This document shows, one piece after another, positions 34,025 through 46,743 of a stretch of 64,000 nt of DNA. This stretch comes from Poronia punctata (lineage: Eukaryota > Ascomycota > Sordariomycetes > Xylariales > Xylariaceae): positions 62,001 through 126,000 of the forward strand of contig MU401498.1 in the NCBI GenBank assembly GCA_022579005.1, in the 5' to 3' direction. Every line of letters begins with the position of its first letter. The stretch's first letter is position 1. The notes below the pieces were generated by a model. The model saw nothing but the letters and a program-made list of their open reading frames with translations, had not been told where the DNA came from and ran no database searches. Both the position numbers and the translations under genes were made by a program.

Positions 34025-37000
34025 CCTTCTATTCCTACTATAGTATTCTTTATAGCATTTAATCTAGTTATTAATTTCTTTACTATACTAGTATAGCTAA
34101 GCAACTTTTTAATACTATAAACACCTTAATTAGTTTTAAAAGGCAGTAAAAAGCTTTAGCGCATAAAAGAAATGCGTGCTTTGCTTTAGTTAGCATTATA
34201 AGCTACAACTTATTATATTTCTTAATTAAAAGCACGTTTTTTACCTTATATTTATTTTTATAGTAAAAATTATTATAAAAGTTTTATATAGTAAGTTAAA
34301 ACATTTTTAATTTATTATAATGCTTGCCTTTTTATTTAACTATACTAATTTACTTTTGCTATATAGTTGCTTATTTTATTAAAAGGTTTTTTTTATGCTA
34401 AAAAAAAGGCCGTTGCTTAAAAGCTATAAAAAGCTCTTAGGCGCAGTTTTCTTATTTTTAGTTAAGGTCCCCTTTTAAAGTTTTTTTTCTTTACATATAT
34501 TATTTTACTATGCGCCCTTAGCCTAGTAAAAAAAAGTTAAGTACTAAAACAACGCTTAAATATATTATTTAATACTAGTTTAAATCTAGTGCTTAATAAA
34601 TAGCTATAAGTTTTATAAACTATTTTTAATACTTTTGCCTTTATTAGCTTTAATTTAAATATTTTTATTTTTATTAGCTTTAGTTTTAGTAAAAAAAGTA
34701 ATAACAATAATAATAATAATATTTAGTTTAGCAAGTTTAATATAAACAAAAATTACGTTTTATATTATAATTATATAAAGCTATACACTTTAAATTAGCT
34801 TTTATATGCTAATAAGGTTATTATTAAAATGCTTACTTTTTTTATTTATAAAAAAAAGTAAAAAGTTATACTTAAATTATAATTAAGTACTTGTTAAAAT
34901 ATTTTGTACGCTAATTATCTTTTAGCTATAATACGTAGTTTTGTTTATTTATTTTTTAAAATTAGTTATTATAATATAGCTAACTTAAATTACTGTTTTT
35001 ACTTACGTTATACTACTAGCTAAGCTTATTGCTTACTTTTTGCTTAGGTTATACTATATACTAACGCTTTATTTAAAATACTTAAAGCAAAAGTAATTAT
35101 TAAAAATTAAGTAAGTATTTTATTTTTATTTTTAATACTTGTAAGTATTTAACTTTATTTTAAAAAGTAAAAAAGTTATATAAGTATATTAATACTTTAA
35201 ATAATTATTATAGCAATCTTTACTAGCGCATTATTTACTTTTATTTTAAAAAAAATGTTTAATAGCAAGTATTTTTAAAAAAAATATAAAATACTATATT
35301 TTAAATACTTAAGCTAAAAGGTTATAAAGTTAAAAACGCAAAGCTTAATAAGCTTATAGCAAACAATAAAAAGCTTATTTTAGCTTAAAATATTATTATT
35401 AGTTTTTAAAGTCTTAGCACTTTTTAGCAAAAAGCACGTAGTAATAGTTATAGTGCTTATAAAGCTTATAATAGTTAAAGTTAGCAGCGTATTGCTAATG
35501 CTTAAGCAAAAAAAGTAAAAAAAAAGAGTAAAAAGCAAAAAAGCTTTTAAAAAAAATTAAATTAGTTTTATTTTGCGCTTATTTATTATTTATTATTTTT
35601 AAGTAGTTTTACTTAGCTAGTTTAAATATAAATATTAAAGTTTTATAATAAACTTTTAATACTTACGCCTTTTTTTAATTAAAGTACAATGCTTTGCTAC
35701 CTTTTAAAGTTAATTTCTTATTTTAAGTAGTAGTATTAAAATTTATTATAAGTTTAGTAATAATTTAAAATGCTTAAACGCTTTTTAAAATAAGTTTTTA
35801 GTTAGTTTATTAGCTAGCATGTTAGCAGTTACTATATACTTAATTTTAAATAAGCTTTTTTAATATTGCTTATATATTTATATATTTTATATATTAATAT
35901 GTTTTAATTAAGTACTAATATGTTTTTTATTTTTTACTGCTAAGCAGATTGCTTATATATTATTAAAATAAATTTTTTAGTTTTAGTTAAAATTAAGCTT
36001 TATATTAGCTATTAAACGCTTTAGCGCTATAGCTTTTTTGCTTATTAGTTTTAAAACTATTAACTTTGCCTTTATAATAAAAATAAAAACTATATTTTGT
36101 TAATATATTTTTTAAGTAATTAGTTTTTTTTATAAACTTATTAAGTATTTATAAAAAGATTGTTATGTTTTTAAATTGTTAGCAAAAAACGCGTTTTTTA
36201 CTATTACTAGTGCTTATAAGCTACTAAAAAAATAGTTTATTATTATTTTTAGCTTTTTAGTATAGTATAAATACTTAATAACCTAATTTGCTATAACTAG
36301 ATGCTTTAAACCTAGGTTAGTTAAAAACCTTAACAAAAGTAATACTGTATATAAAACGTTTGCTTTTATTATAATTGCTATATATATAATTAATTTTATG
36401 CGCTTTTAATACGCTTTAATTTGCGCTTTTATTACTGTGCCTTTAAACTTCTTTAGTTTTTTATAAAGTAGTAATATATATAGTGTCTAGCTTTTATTAG
36501 CTAAATTATAACGTTTAGCTACTTTTTTAATATATTAGTTATATAGCAAAAAAATTGTTTTCTTTTTTTTGTTTTTTACTACCTTAATTTTAAAAAACTA
36601 TATAATATTTTTTTAGTTTTTAATTTTATATGCTTATTTAATACTTTAAGTTACTTAAAACGCTTATACTTTATAAGACTTTAAGTATAGTACTAAGAAA
36701 TTGTTTATATAAAAAACTATAAGTATTTAGCAGTCCTTATTATAAAACAAGCAAGGTTTTTTTTTAAAAAGTATAAAACTAAGTTTTATTAGTATACTTA
36801 AAAATTTTTTATATTAAAAAAAAAGCAAGTCTTTTAAACTATATAATATTTTTAAAAGCAGCATAACTTTGTTAAAATGCTTTTTTATACTATTAAACAT
36901 ATTATATACTACTAGCTTTTTACTTTTTTTACTTGCGTTAAAAAACGCGCTTTTAATATTATACTGTTTACATTTAAAACTAAAGTAAGCTACTATTGCT

Positions 37001-40000
37001 ATAACTAATTAAAAGGTTAAAATAGTAAAAATAGCTATATAAGTTAACTAAAAAGTATTAGTTACTTATTAATTTTCTTTTATTACTAATTTAGCTTTAT
37101 AGTTTATAAAATACCCTTTTTTATTAAACTTATAAGCAAATACTTATTTTAATAGCAATAGCTTACTTGTTGCATTTTTACGTAAAATACGTTTTATAAC
37201 GTTAAGTATAAGCATTTAATTTAGCTTTTTTTTTATGCTTTTTTTAAAATATTTTTTTAGCAAATATGTTATAAAGTTTTTTTAATGCTTAGGTTTTAGC
37301 TTTACTAAGTTGTTTTAGTAGATTTTTTTTTTTAAAAAAGCACTTAAACATTTTGCTTTTATCTGCCTTATTACTGCTATAAACACAGCGTATAAAGTTT
37401 TATATTTTTAATTTTTTTAGTAAATTACTTTTAGTTAATTTAAAAAAAATATTTTTAAAAAAAATTTCTAATATTTATTATTATTATTTAGTATTATAAT
37501 TATATTTTTATTATATATAAGTATTGTAAATATATGCTAATTGCTTTCTTTAGCTTTATTATAAAGTAAAAATTTATAAAGTTTTTTGCTTTTTTTAACT
37601 TATTTTAAAGGTTTTTACTAAATATATTTTCTTTTTATTTTTAGCTTTTTTATATTAAAAGCATTTAAGCTTTATACTTTTTCTTTAAAAGCTTTGTTTT
37701 GCTTTTTTTTAAGTTGCATATTAAAAGTATTAAAGTGCTTTAAAGCATTATAAAAGTTTTCCTAATGCTTTAAAGCTTTTTTTTCTATTATTAAATATAG
37801 TTAAGCATTTAAAGTTATATTTTAATGCTCTACTTTATTACTTTATAAGCTTAAACGCTTTAAAGCAGCTATTTTTTATTTAAGCTGCTTATTAATATTA
37901 GCTTATAGCATTCTTTTTAGTATACTTAACCTTTATAGTCTTTGCCTTATACTTTATACACTTTTTTTAAGTGCTACTAGTATATTACCTTATTATTTAA
38001 GTTTTTAGTTACGCTATTTTTTTTGCTTAAAAAGCTTTAGCGTATTTTTAAAAGTTATAAGTCTTTACTACTAATATTGCAAGTTTTTAAGTAGCTTTAC
38101 CTACTTTTATACTATACTTACTTTTAACTTATAAGCTTATAAAAAGCTATTTAGGCCTTTAGTTAATTTAAGCGCACTTTTAATCTTTTTTGTTGCTAGC
38201 AGCGTATTAAGTAGTATTTTATAACTTAAAATATTTTTAGTCTTGTTGTTTAAAAGTTTATTAAAAAATAACATTAATATTAATTTAACTTTAATAAACT
38301 TATACTATACTATTTTTTAACTAATATGCTTATAAGTTTTTTTTAAGTTATAAAACTATATTTTATTAAACTTTATATTTTTAAACGTAATTACTTGCTT
38401 TATTATAAGTATTTAAATTTAATATAGGTTAATTACTATATACCTTACTATATATTCTGTATATATCTAAGGTTTTGTTTTAAATATTTATTTTTAACAA
38501 CTTATAAAAAAATCTTGCTTTAATAAATAATATTTGCATTTATATACTACTATTTTTAACTAGTTTAGTTTAAAATTACTTATTAGTACTTTTTTTACTT
38601 TTAGTATATACTAGCAAAAATAATGTATAAACTACGTATAAAGCTTTTTAAGTAAGCTATAAAAATTATAAGCTTTTAAAAAGCTTTAGTTATATAGCTA
38701 CGCTGCTGCCTAAACTGTTTTTAGCTACAGTTTAGTAAGCAAACGTGCTTTATTTATTATAGCAGTTAACTTATATATAATTTATTATTTAGCTTATTTA
38801 CTTGCTTTTACTAGTTTTTTAATATGTACAAGTAAGGTTTTTATTATAATTCTTTCTTTTTTATACTACTTTTTATACTTAGTTTTTCTTTTTATAGCAA
38901 TAACTACTTTTTTATTATTATAGCAAAAAAAGCAAAAAAAAAGTTTAAACCGGCGTTTTACTTACTTTTTAAAATTAGTAAGCTTTTTAAGTATTAGTTC
39001 TAAGCTTTTCTTTTATAGTAAAAAAGCTTAAAGCATTTTGCTATATTTATCTTTTAAAACTAATATTTACATAAATCTATTATAGCTTTCTTTATAGTTA
39101 AACAAATTTTAATAAATTTTTTAAAATAGCTAACTTGCACAACGCTTTAAAGTTTAGCAAAACATTACTTTAGTTATATAAATAATAGCATAGCTATTAT
39201 ACTTAATATAAAGCGTTTTTTAAATTTTAACGTTTTATACTTTATTAGCTAAAGCTTACAAAGCTTTTAAACCTAAGTATCCTGTTTTTAAGTGCTATAA
39301 TTCTTTTAAATTAGTTTATAGTTATAGTAAGTCTTTAAAAAGTTAATATCTCTTTTTTGCAATAACTATTATAATCTTTGCAGCACTAAGTAAAATATTA
39401 AAAAATATTATAAAGTTTATTAAATAATTGCTAAAGTAAAAAAATCAAAGCTTATATTTAAAAAAAACTAAGTTATAATAATGTATAAGCATTTTAAGTA
39501 TAGTATTGTACTTAATTAATCTATATTAAAGCAAGCAATTAAAACTACAATACTAAATCCTTTTTTGCTAAAGTTAAGCTTTTAAAACAATATTAATATA
39601 AAAACCCTTAACTACGTTTATATCCTTTAAAACCAAGTTCTTTATATAAAGGCCTATACTCTTATTTATTACCTTTTAAATTGTTTATTAACCTTTTTTA
39701 ATTACTAAAAAGCTTATAGTGCTAAATAAGACGCTACTATTAAACATAGCTTAAAAGCTCTTTTTATTTAATAAATCTAGTTTATTAACTAAGTAAACTA
39801 CTTTATAGTTATTTAGTACTATGCTATTTACTAGTACGTATTAAAGTTATTTAAGTATTATAAATATAGTAAAGTTTTTAGCTTTAATGCTAAAGCTTAC
39901 TAAATTAATTACTATATAAATTTAATTTTTAAATAAATACTTGCTTTAGCTAGAATTTTTTTGCTTATTTAATTTTTTTCCTTTTTTAAAGCTTATAAGT

Positions 40001-41380
40001 TTTAATAGTACTGCTTACCTTTTTTTTATAATTTCCTATTAAAGTTTGTTTTACTTAGCAAGCATATAGCGCTTTTTAATCTTTTTAATATGCTTATTGC
40101 TTATTTAAAAACCTTTAAAGCTTATAAATCTAGTAATAGCACGCTAAAAGTAAGCATACTTATATAATAACTATAAATAATTGCTTTCTTTATTTTTAAA
40201 AAAATATAAGCAAAACTTACTTTTAAAAGCGTTTTTAGCACCTAACTTTGTTTAAAGTACTTTTGCTTTTTTAAAATTATTTAAAACTACTATTATAAAA
40301 ATAGCTAAAATACTAGCTTTTTTTTAATTTTTTAACTTTTAATTATACTTTTTAAAAATCTTAGCATATTTTATAAGCGTTAAAATTAATTTACTAAAGG
40401 CCTAGCAGCAAAAAAATTATATTTTTTTATTTTAGGCTTACTTTAGTGCAATTTTAGTGCTTACTATAATTAAAAAATTTTTTGCTACTAGTAGTCTTTT
40501 AATATTTACTATATTATAATTAAAAGCTTTATTATATACTGCCTACTATTTTTTATACTACTTACTTAGCTTAATTAAGCTTTTTTATGCTTTAGCAAGC
40601 ACTTAATAGTATATTTTTTAAGTAATTTATTAAAACTTAATATTATATAAAGCAATAATTCCTTTTAAGCGCTAAATAAAGTTTTAAAGTATATAATTAT
40701 AATTTTAGTTTTAAAGCACTTAAACTTAGCTTTTAAAGTAGTTATTAACTATTTTATTAACTTAATTTTAAATAAAAATTAAATATGCTTAAAGCATAAT
40801 AACTTATTTTTTATGCTTGCTATTTTTATTAATTATTATTTTATATATAGCTTAAATTTTAGCTTTATTTAAGTTTAAAGTTTTAAAAAAGTTAAGCTTT
40901 TTATTATTTTAAAAGTTATTAAAGTAGCATAGCTATACTTTATAGTATTTATATAGTTAATGCTAAATAATAACCTTTTTTGCTTTTTTTTTAGTAAGAT
41001 TTTTATAAAGCTTTATTAAACTATAAGTAGTTTTAAAAGCATTTAAGTTTACTTTTTCCTAAATACTACGTTAGTAACAAATAAACTTAAGCTCTTAATA
41101 CTACTTTACTTAATTATAAGCATTTTTAAAAGTAATATTTGCATTAATTTTATTTTTTAACATTTTAAATGCTTAAAAGCTTTTTAAGTTATATTAAAAT
41201 GTTTATTTAAATAAAAAAATATTAAAAAAGTTAAACATATTTAAAATAGTTTTAAATAAGTTAAAGTTTATATTAAACAATTTATAAATAAAGGCTTAAA
41301 AATAAAGTTATAAGTAGTTAACTAGCTTTTAAGCTCTTAAAAGTAGTACCGGTTTTTTATAAGCAAACTAAGCTTATAAC

Positions 41381-41671
41381 TTTAACAATAAGTTATAGCA
41401 AACAAAGTAAATTAAAATAAGTGCAAAGCATTAAAAGTAAAACTATATACTTAAAAATATAATATAATTAACTATAATCTATAAAAGTATTTAACTAAGT
41501 TTAAAGTGCTTTATATATTTTTAATACCTTTTAAGTATAAGTATATATTATATAATAGTTTAAAATACGCGCAGCATATCTTACCTTATCTAAGATAAGG
41601 TCACTATGTACCTGGTTACCTAAAGTACTTCCAATACCTTTAGATCCAGGTCACATGCTCCATCCGTCACA
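41381..41671. repeat. right LTR of the 9.6-kb element
   Basis: A 291-bp copy of the left LTR ending CCATCCGTCACA. Its outer ~100 bp are almost unmutated; the inner part is AT-converted. Confidence 0.88.
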
Positions 41672-41676
41672 CCTCC
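41672..41676. repeat. CCTCC target duplication, right
   Basis: An exact copy of 32028-32032, adjoining the end of the right LTR. Confidence 0.75.
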
Positions 41677-43476
41677 CATGTCTTTTCTGCTAATTTACTT
41701 ATTAACCCGATTCTTGAAGCTTTAGGCCCTTAGGTACCTACCTAGTCTACCAGCCCTAAGTTTATATCAACAAGGTACTGGGGCCCCTACCGCGGTTCCT
41801 ATATAGGCATTGGTGGCATGTTTACCTACTTTTGCCTGGTTAATCTGGTAATCCAGCACGCAAGAAGGCTGATGCTGCTTGCTCTGGTGATGTCGCTCTA
41901 CCGCCTACATACACGTACCTTTACTATATACCGATTTGGCGGACACCAGTAACCACGCTAGGTTAAAGCACTCCCCGAATTCCCGAAGCAGATAGACTCA
42001 GAGCCCCGCCTAATTTAGTTCTTTGCAGTGCTAAAGTTAGCAACGATGTTAAAACTTGAAACACTATCCGCCTATCCTACGTAGGTGTACCTATAGATAC
42101 CTACCGGCACTTACCTACTCTAGTCTACGTGTACGTGTACACTGACGCGTTCCTATAAAGCTTGACATACTGGTATGTACGGTAGAACAGCGCATATCCG
42201 TCGTGCTAAATATCAACAATACTATAATGTCTTAACTTTAGAGGCAGCCGTGCCTGACATCCAGGTGTGCAGCTCGTTTATTACTTGCGTGCCTCATGTA
42301 TGCACGTAATCCATGTATGTGAAAGGTAAAATAGATAGATGTCGTCACCCCTTGGCTGTGCGTCACGGTGCATTCTAGCAAAAATGTACTCGTAGATACA
42401 TACCTACGTTTACAACTAGTACCTTTACCTTGACGCCAATTTTGCAAAATACAACGTGTTCCGCTCAGCTACCTACAAGTACGCGATTGTTCAGACTTTT
42501 TATTTGGCATAAGGACAATTCTTGCAATCAAGGTGGAGGAGCAAAGTTCAGGTTGAAATTAGGCTCTATTAATAATAGCTACTTATCCACCTTGGAAAAC
42601 CAAGGCTAGGAAAACTTGGATTTGCTCTTGATCCTTTCATAAGGATAAAAAAAGCCAAAACACTCGAAACCAGTAGCTAACCAACTCCAGTTCCATCTTG
42701 GAGACGGGCCTCCAAGCCCCTTTTGCGCATCGAGGTAGGTATTTCCAAGTGTGTGTACGTGTACTCAGTACATTGTTATAGTGGCCCCACTTACACTAGC
42801 CCAGTACAGAATTAGCCCGCTGTGCGTCTGGGGCTGAATCTGTAAATAATCTCCCAAGTTGACCAATAGGTAACCAGTTCCTGCGTTCCAGAAAACCGTT
42901 ATAAAATAACGATGCGGTTGCTTTTGTCTTCAATCCAGGGTCGGTGACAATCCTCGAAAACGTGCGTTTTATGTTCTGAATAGATACAAGTATCAAGGTC
43001 ATGCCTATGCACACGTGCTGGCGCAAAAGAGTCGTTTGCAAGATCTTGCTTCGGGAGTTACTATCGTACATAGCAGCTAGAGAATCCAAGAATGCAAATA
43101 ATCGTAAAAGCCCTTCGCTCATGACGGCACACCGAGATCGAATTTTCATTATCTTACAATACAGACCAGGTGATAGGGGGTAGATCGCGGTCGTTTGAAA
43201 TCAAATTGAAAATAAACATAAAACATTGATCGTCCCCGTGGCGGTTTGATATACCACGAGATGCCCTCGTATCGTGGCTGCAGAGTTAAAGCGAAATGTC
43301 TGACATGAAAAAAACCATAACGTGGCCAAAAGAGACGCCATCGCCAACAAATCCAACCAGATCAACCACGCCTTGATACCTAGCCGACCTCCCTGCCATA
43401 TGTGTTGTGCTCCCGTCCTACTGTTGTGCCGACCCAGGGACATATAACCAGCACCGTAAGAGCGATGCTATTAGGC
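41677..43476. other. intergenic, right of the 9.6-kb element
   Basis: Normal-composition DNA with many TAGGTA/TACCTA words at 41730-42130. Frames at 42238-42447, 42796-43149 and 43201-43443 show no domain or splice logic. I see no gene. Confidence 0.45.
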
Positions 43477-46400
43477 TTAGAAAAACGGCTTCTCTCCAAC
43501 AGTTCGCTCGCGGAGCTTGCTCTTGCCCTTATTGAATAACTTCATACCCGATTTGACTCCTTTATTTCCAAACACGCCCGCAGCGTGGAGGAGCTCTTTG
43601 CTCTTTGCCCCCACCTGGTGCCCGGCAGGGTTAAGGTTGTTGCTAGACTGACCCGTCATTAATTGCTGCACGTTGCTTATAGATGCCCGCCTAGACTGTG
43701 ATGCCAAAGCCCCGATTCTACCCCCATTGTAGGACAGTGGGGAAGCGCCCGACCCACCAAACGACGGCGCCTGTGCGCTAGGCTTAGAGGCGATGGGCTC
43801 GACGTTGCTTATCATCACGCCGTTGGTGTGCTCCGGTGCCGCATGTAGGTAAGCCAACCAGTTTGAAAGCCCGGAGTCCATCGAGTAAAACTGCTCCCGC
43901 GTTTCGTCGAACTTGAGGATGCGTTGTTCGCAAGAGGCAAGATTCAGTATCTCGCGGAACGTTGGCGGGGCCACCGATGCATGTGTGACCCCGTGCTCAT
44001 TCAAGTCCTGGCCCTCGGCCAGGGCAGGGTGCTGCTCAAGTGCGCCCGAAGACACAGACTGGGTATCGCCCATGATCGCCTTCTCTTTCTCGTCAGCAAG
44101 AGACAGGTTAGACGCGTTCTGGCCATCAGGAACGAGCTTGGGGCTTTTGCCTTGTGCAACCGACACTGGAGAGGGCGGTTCAATCGCCGATATGGAAACA
44201 TCTTCTACTGCGCGGCTGCTGACCTGTGAGACCTGATGCGATATGGCGCCAGTCCCGCCACCGTCTGCGTGCAGCGACCCGGAAGTCGGCGATGCGAGAG
44301 TAGCCTTGGCGTCGGCTTGTATGCTGGAGACGCGTTGGCTGTATAAGGGAGACTCTTGTGAAAAGGTGGACATGGTTGGTTGTGCCTCAGCAGGGCTCAA
44401 TATTTCTTCGTCGGCGCTTTGCTGCCACGAGAATCGTCTCGGCCTACTACCGTTCCCCGGCTCGGGCTTCTCAGTAAACCCACTAGGTCCTGGTCGAGAG
44501 ACCGAGGTATCCTTAGGCCCAAAACTAGACGCGCCTGCGCTTGCGCCAGCGCCCGTGTCTGTGGCCGTAACCGGGTGACCTTCCACGTTGTTATTTGATT
44601 GTTCAGATTGACTTGGCCTTGTGTGGGTGGCGCCCTTGGCCTCCAAGCTTATTTCTTGCAGGGATTTATCCTCGACGGGCGAGAGATAGTCATCGTAAAC
44701 CCCGGCCAGATACGTACTCTCACGCGTCAAATTGCCAGGTGCCGGTTCTTTACGGGCCTCGCCCTGCACTGCAAATTCGCCTGCAGCGGGGGAAGTCGGC
44801 ACCGGACTCAGCGACTTGATAATCTCCTCCCGCAACTTGTCGCTTTCCAAATCTTTCTCTGGCGAAGTCGTCTCGATCGTACTAGCCGTGGCTTGTCTTT
44901 TCCGAAGTAATGGCAAGCCGATTTCTTGCCCTTGGCCATCTACTTTGAATGGATTGAGCGGGGCCGGCGTGTTGAGTTGTAAATTATCGGTACCTGTCGG
45001 GGATGGACTTGCTAGCGGCAGCGGGGTCTGCTGTTCTGGACTTATGTCTAGCACAGTATCACCTGCCACTGGAGTTGGCTCTAGAGACTGTCCGGGATCA
45101 AAACCTTTGGTCTCTGCATGGAGGAGGGGTGGAGGGGTCGCGCTTGAACCTCCGTCCACCAATGTCCCAGGCGTCCCAGAAGTCAGAGCGCCGTCGCTGT
45201 TCTCACCAGCGTGCACCATGGCGTTGTCAGACTCTTCACCAACAGGTTTACTTCTATTGAATACTCCCGTGTTACCAGAAATCCCAGTTGACGACAGTTG
45301 CACAACTCTGTCCGATGTTGGAGCTGGTGTATCACTCTTTTTTGACCCCTCCTGCGCTATTTTATTGACAGTAGCCTGGGCTGCCGTTGTTGGAACTTGC
45401 GTTGCCTCTACTGCCACTGGCGTTCCTTGTTCCGACACTGACTGGACAAATGTACTTTCCGACACCCAGGCGCCCGGGAGTTGAGGGCGGTCACCATAAG
45501 TTGAACCTTCCGATTTCCCCTCTGCCGCCCTTTTCTCTGCCCCCTCTTTCGAATTTCCCGTGGCGCCATGTTCCTGGCCCCCATCCTGATTGGCCGCCCC
45601 TGTCATGTTGGGGGACATTTGGGCTCTCGTTGATAATTGCTGCGACTCGGTCGAGGGATTAGGTGAATCGGAACCCATACCAGGGCTAAAGTGGCTAGAA
45701 CCCGAGAAGAAATCGACGCCAAAACCCGACACCCGTGTAAGATTAGGCAGCTGAGGACTGGTAGAAAATCGGCGGTCCTTTGCCAAGTCTGCCTTTGCGC
45801 CATCACTTAGCCCATCCTGCGAGAAAAGGGGTTCGGATTCCATGCGTGTTTGCTCCGGGGAGAGCGAGACAATCCCCGGCGAGGCTTTCGCAAGCATGCC
45901 TTCCATCCCATATTCACTTTTTCGCTCAGCCACTGGTGCCAAGTTCGACCTTCGGCCGTGACTAGAGTCAGCACCTTCGTGGCTTTCGAAACTTGTCCGT
46001 CGACGCTGTTCTCCGGATAACCTTGGCTGGGCTGGAGAAGATGTGCCTTCGGCTCGACCCGGAATTCCATCCATGCTTGGACGGCCAGAGTCAGTCGAGA
46101 TGCGCTCTGATCCCTTCTCTTCATCGATACGTCTGTATATATCGGACGGCCTGATGAACGGTGGCTGCCGGTTCGCTTTCATAGTGGTCTGAGCCGGAGA
46201 CCCCGACGGTTGATTCGCAAACGGTTTATTGCCAAAGTTAGATCCGAGCTGCGAATCGGATATCATGATGGGGTTTTCGGTGATTTCCGGCCGGTCTTGT
46301 TGACCCATGCTACTCTTACGAGGCGGGAAGCGAGACGGTATCGACGCCGACCCAGCGATCTGCGAGCCAGGAGTGTTATTCGCGGTGGAAGAGCTTGGGG

Positions 46401-46743
46401 GCGTGGTAGAGACGACGCGTGGCTCTGCATGACCTGACTTGGCCGCGTATGACAACGGGGCCAACCTCGAAGCAGCCGGTTGAGTTTGGACATGTAGAAG
46501 CGGCGGTCCGTCTGAATTTCGCGATACCGACGGGCCCCTTGGGCGGACGTCTGTGTTCGGGGGAGAGAAAGCGGTAGACTGTGGGAAAGTTCGTGACGAT
46601 GGTAGCTGATACCCGGTTTGTTGGCCTGGCTGGCGCAAGCCAGTTGACTTCGGGGGTGGCGGTTCGGGTTCGTCATTTGGCTCATCACCTTCGTCATAGT
46701 CGTCGTAATCGTTGCCCCAGTCGTCACCGTCGTAGCTCTGCAT
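43477..46743 (-). CDS. 1088-aa low-complexity acidic/Ser-rich protein
   Basis: Single-exon frame of 1,088 aa. The start is very acidic (DGDDWGNDYDDYDEGDEPNDEPEPPPPKS). The centre is long, Ser/Pro/Thr/Glu-rich and disordered. A short structured-looking block follows near 929-966 (FREILNLASCEQRI, KFDETREQFYSMDSGLSNWLAYL). The end is basic and glycine-containing (AAGVFGNKGVKSGMKLFNKGKSKLRER). Conserved ends with a free middle are typical of an unnamed family in filamentous ascomycetes. There is no enzyme motif, signal peptide or membrane span. The basic tail could bind membrane or nucleic acid, which is inference only. It is on the same strand as the 1,580-aa protein, and the 9.6-kb retrotransposon lies between them. 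Confidence 0.8.
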   Translation of the reverse strand: MQSYDGDDWGNDYDDYDEGDEPNDEPEPPPPKSTGLRQPGQQTGYQLPSSRTFPQSTAFSPPNTDVRPRGPSVSRNSDGPPLLHVQTQPAASRLAPLSYAAKSGHAEPRVVSTTPPSSSTANNTPGSQIAGSASIPSRFPPRKSSMGQQDRPEITENPIMISDSQLGSNFGNKPFANQPSGSPAQTTMKANRQPPFIRPSDIYRRIDEEKGSERISTDSGRPSMDGIPGRAEGTSSPAQPRLSGEQRRRTSFESHEGADSSHGRRSNLAPVAERKSEYGMEGMLAKASPGIVSLSPEQTRMESEPLFSQDGLSDGAKADLAKDRRFSTSPQLPNLTRVSGFGVDFFSGSSHFSPGMGSDSPNPSTESQQLSTRAQMSPNMTGAANQDGGQEHGATGNSKEGAEKRAAEGKSEGSTYGDRPQLPGAWVSESTFVQSVSEQGTPVAVEATQVPTTAAQATVNKIAQEGSKKSDTPAPTSDRVVQLSSTGISGNTGVFNRSKPVGEESDNAMVHAGENSDGALTSGTPGTLVDGGSSATPPPLLHAETKGFDPGQSLEPTPVAGDTVLDISPEQQTPLPLASPSPTGTDNLQLNTPAPLNPFKVDGQGQEIGLPLLRKRQATASTIETTSPEKDLESDKLREEIIKSLSPVPTSPAAGEFAVQGEARKEPAPGNLTRESTYLAGVYDDYLSPVEDKSLQEISLEAKGATHTRPSQSEQSNNNVEGHPVTATDTGAGASAGASSFGPKDTSVSRPGPSGFTEKPEPGNGSRPRRFSWQQSADEEILSPAEAQPTMSTFSQESPLYSQRVSSIQADAKATLASPTSGSLHADGGGTGAISHQVSQVSSRAVEDVSISAIEPPSPVSVAQGKSPKLVPDGQNASNLSLADEKEKAIMGDTQSVSSGALEQHPALAEGQDLNEHGVTHASVAPPTFREILNLASCEQRILKFDETREQFYSMDSGLSNWLAYLHAAPEHTNGVMISNVEPIASKPSAQAPSFGGSGASPLSYNGGRIGALASQSRRASISNVQQLMTGQSSNNLNPAGHQVGAKSKELLHAAGVFGNKGVKSGMKLFNKGKSKLRERTVGEKPFF

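Larger units (their letters stand above)
32033..41671. mobile_element. 9.6-kb LTR retrotransposon, heavily RIP-mutated
   Basis: Direct repeats of 293 bp (32033-32325) and 291 bp (41381-41671), flanked by CCTCC on both sides, define a complete insertion of 9,639 bp. The interior is extremely AT-rich with stops in every frame, so gag/pol cannot be read and neither the class (Gypsy or Copia) nor the orientation can be assigned. Differences between the LTRs are almost all C/T or G/A, the mark of RIP. The outer ~60 bp of the left LTR and the outer ~100 bp of the right LTR keep normal composition, while the inward ends are mutated. At 9.6 kb with short LTRs the element is long, so a second element could be nested inside. 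It lies between the two giant low-complexity genes. Confidence 0.9.

Noticed and set aside
33748..34104. 118-codon minus-strand frame with hydrophobic repeats, resembling a membrane protein
   Set aside because: It lies wholly in the RIP-mutated retroelement. The hydrophobic residues result from AT-rich tandem repeats, not from a living gene.
42796..43149. 117-codon minus-strand frame right of the 9.6-kb element
   Set aside because: No domain, no conserved-looking motif and no consistent splice extension.
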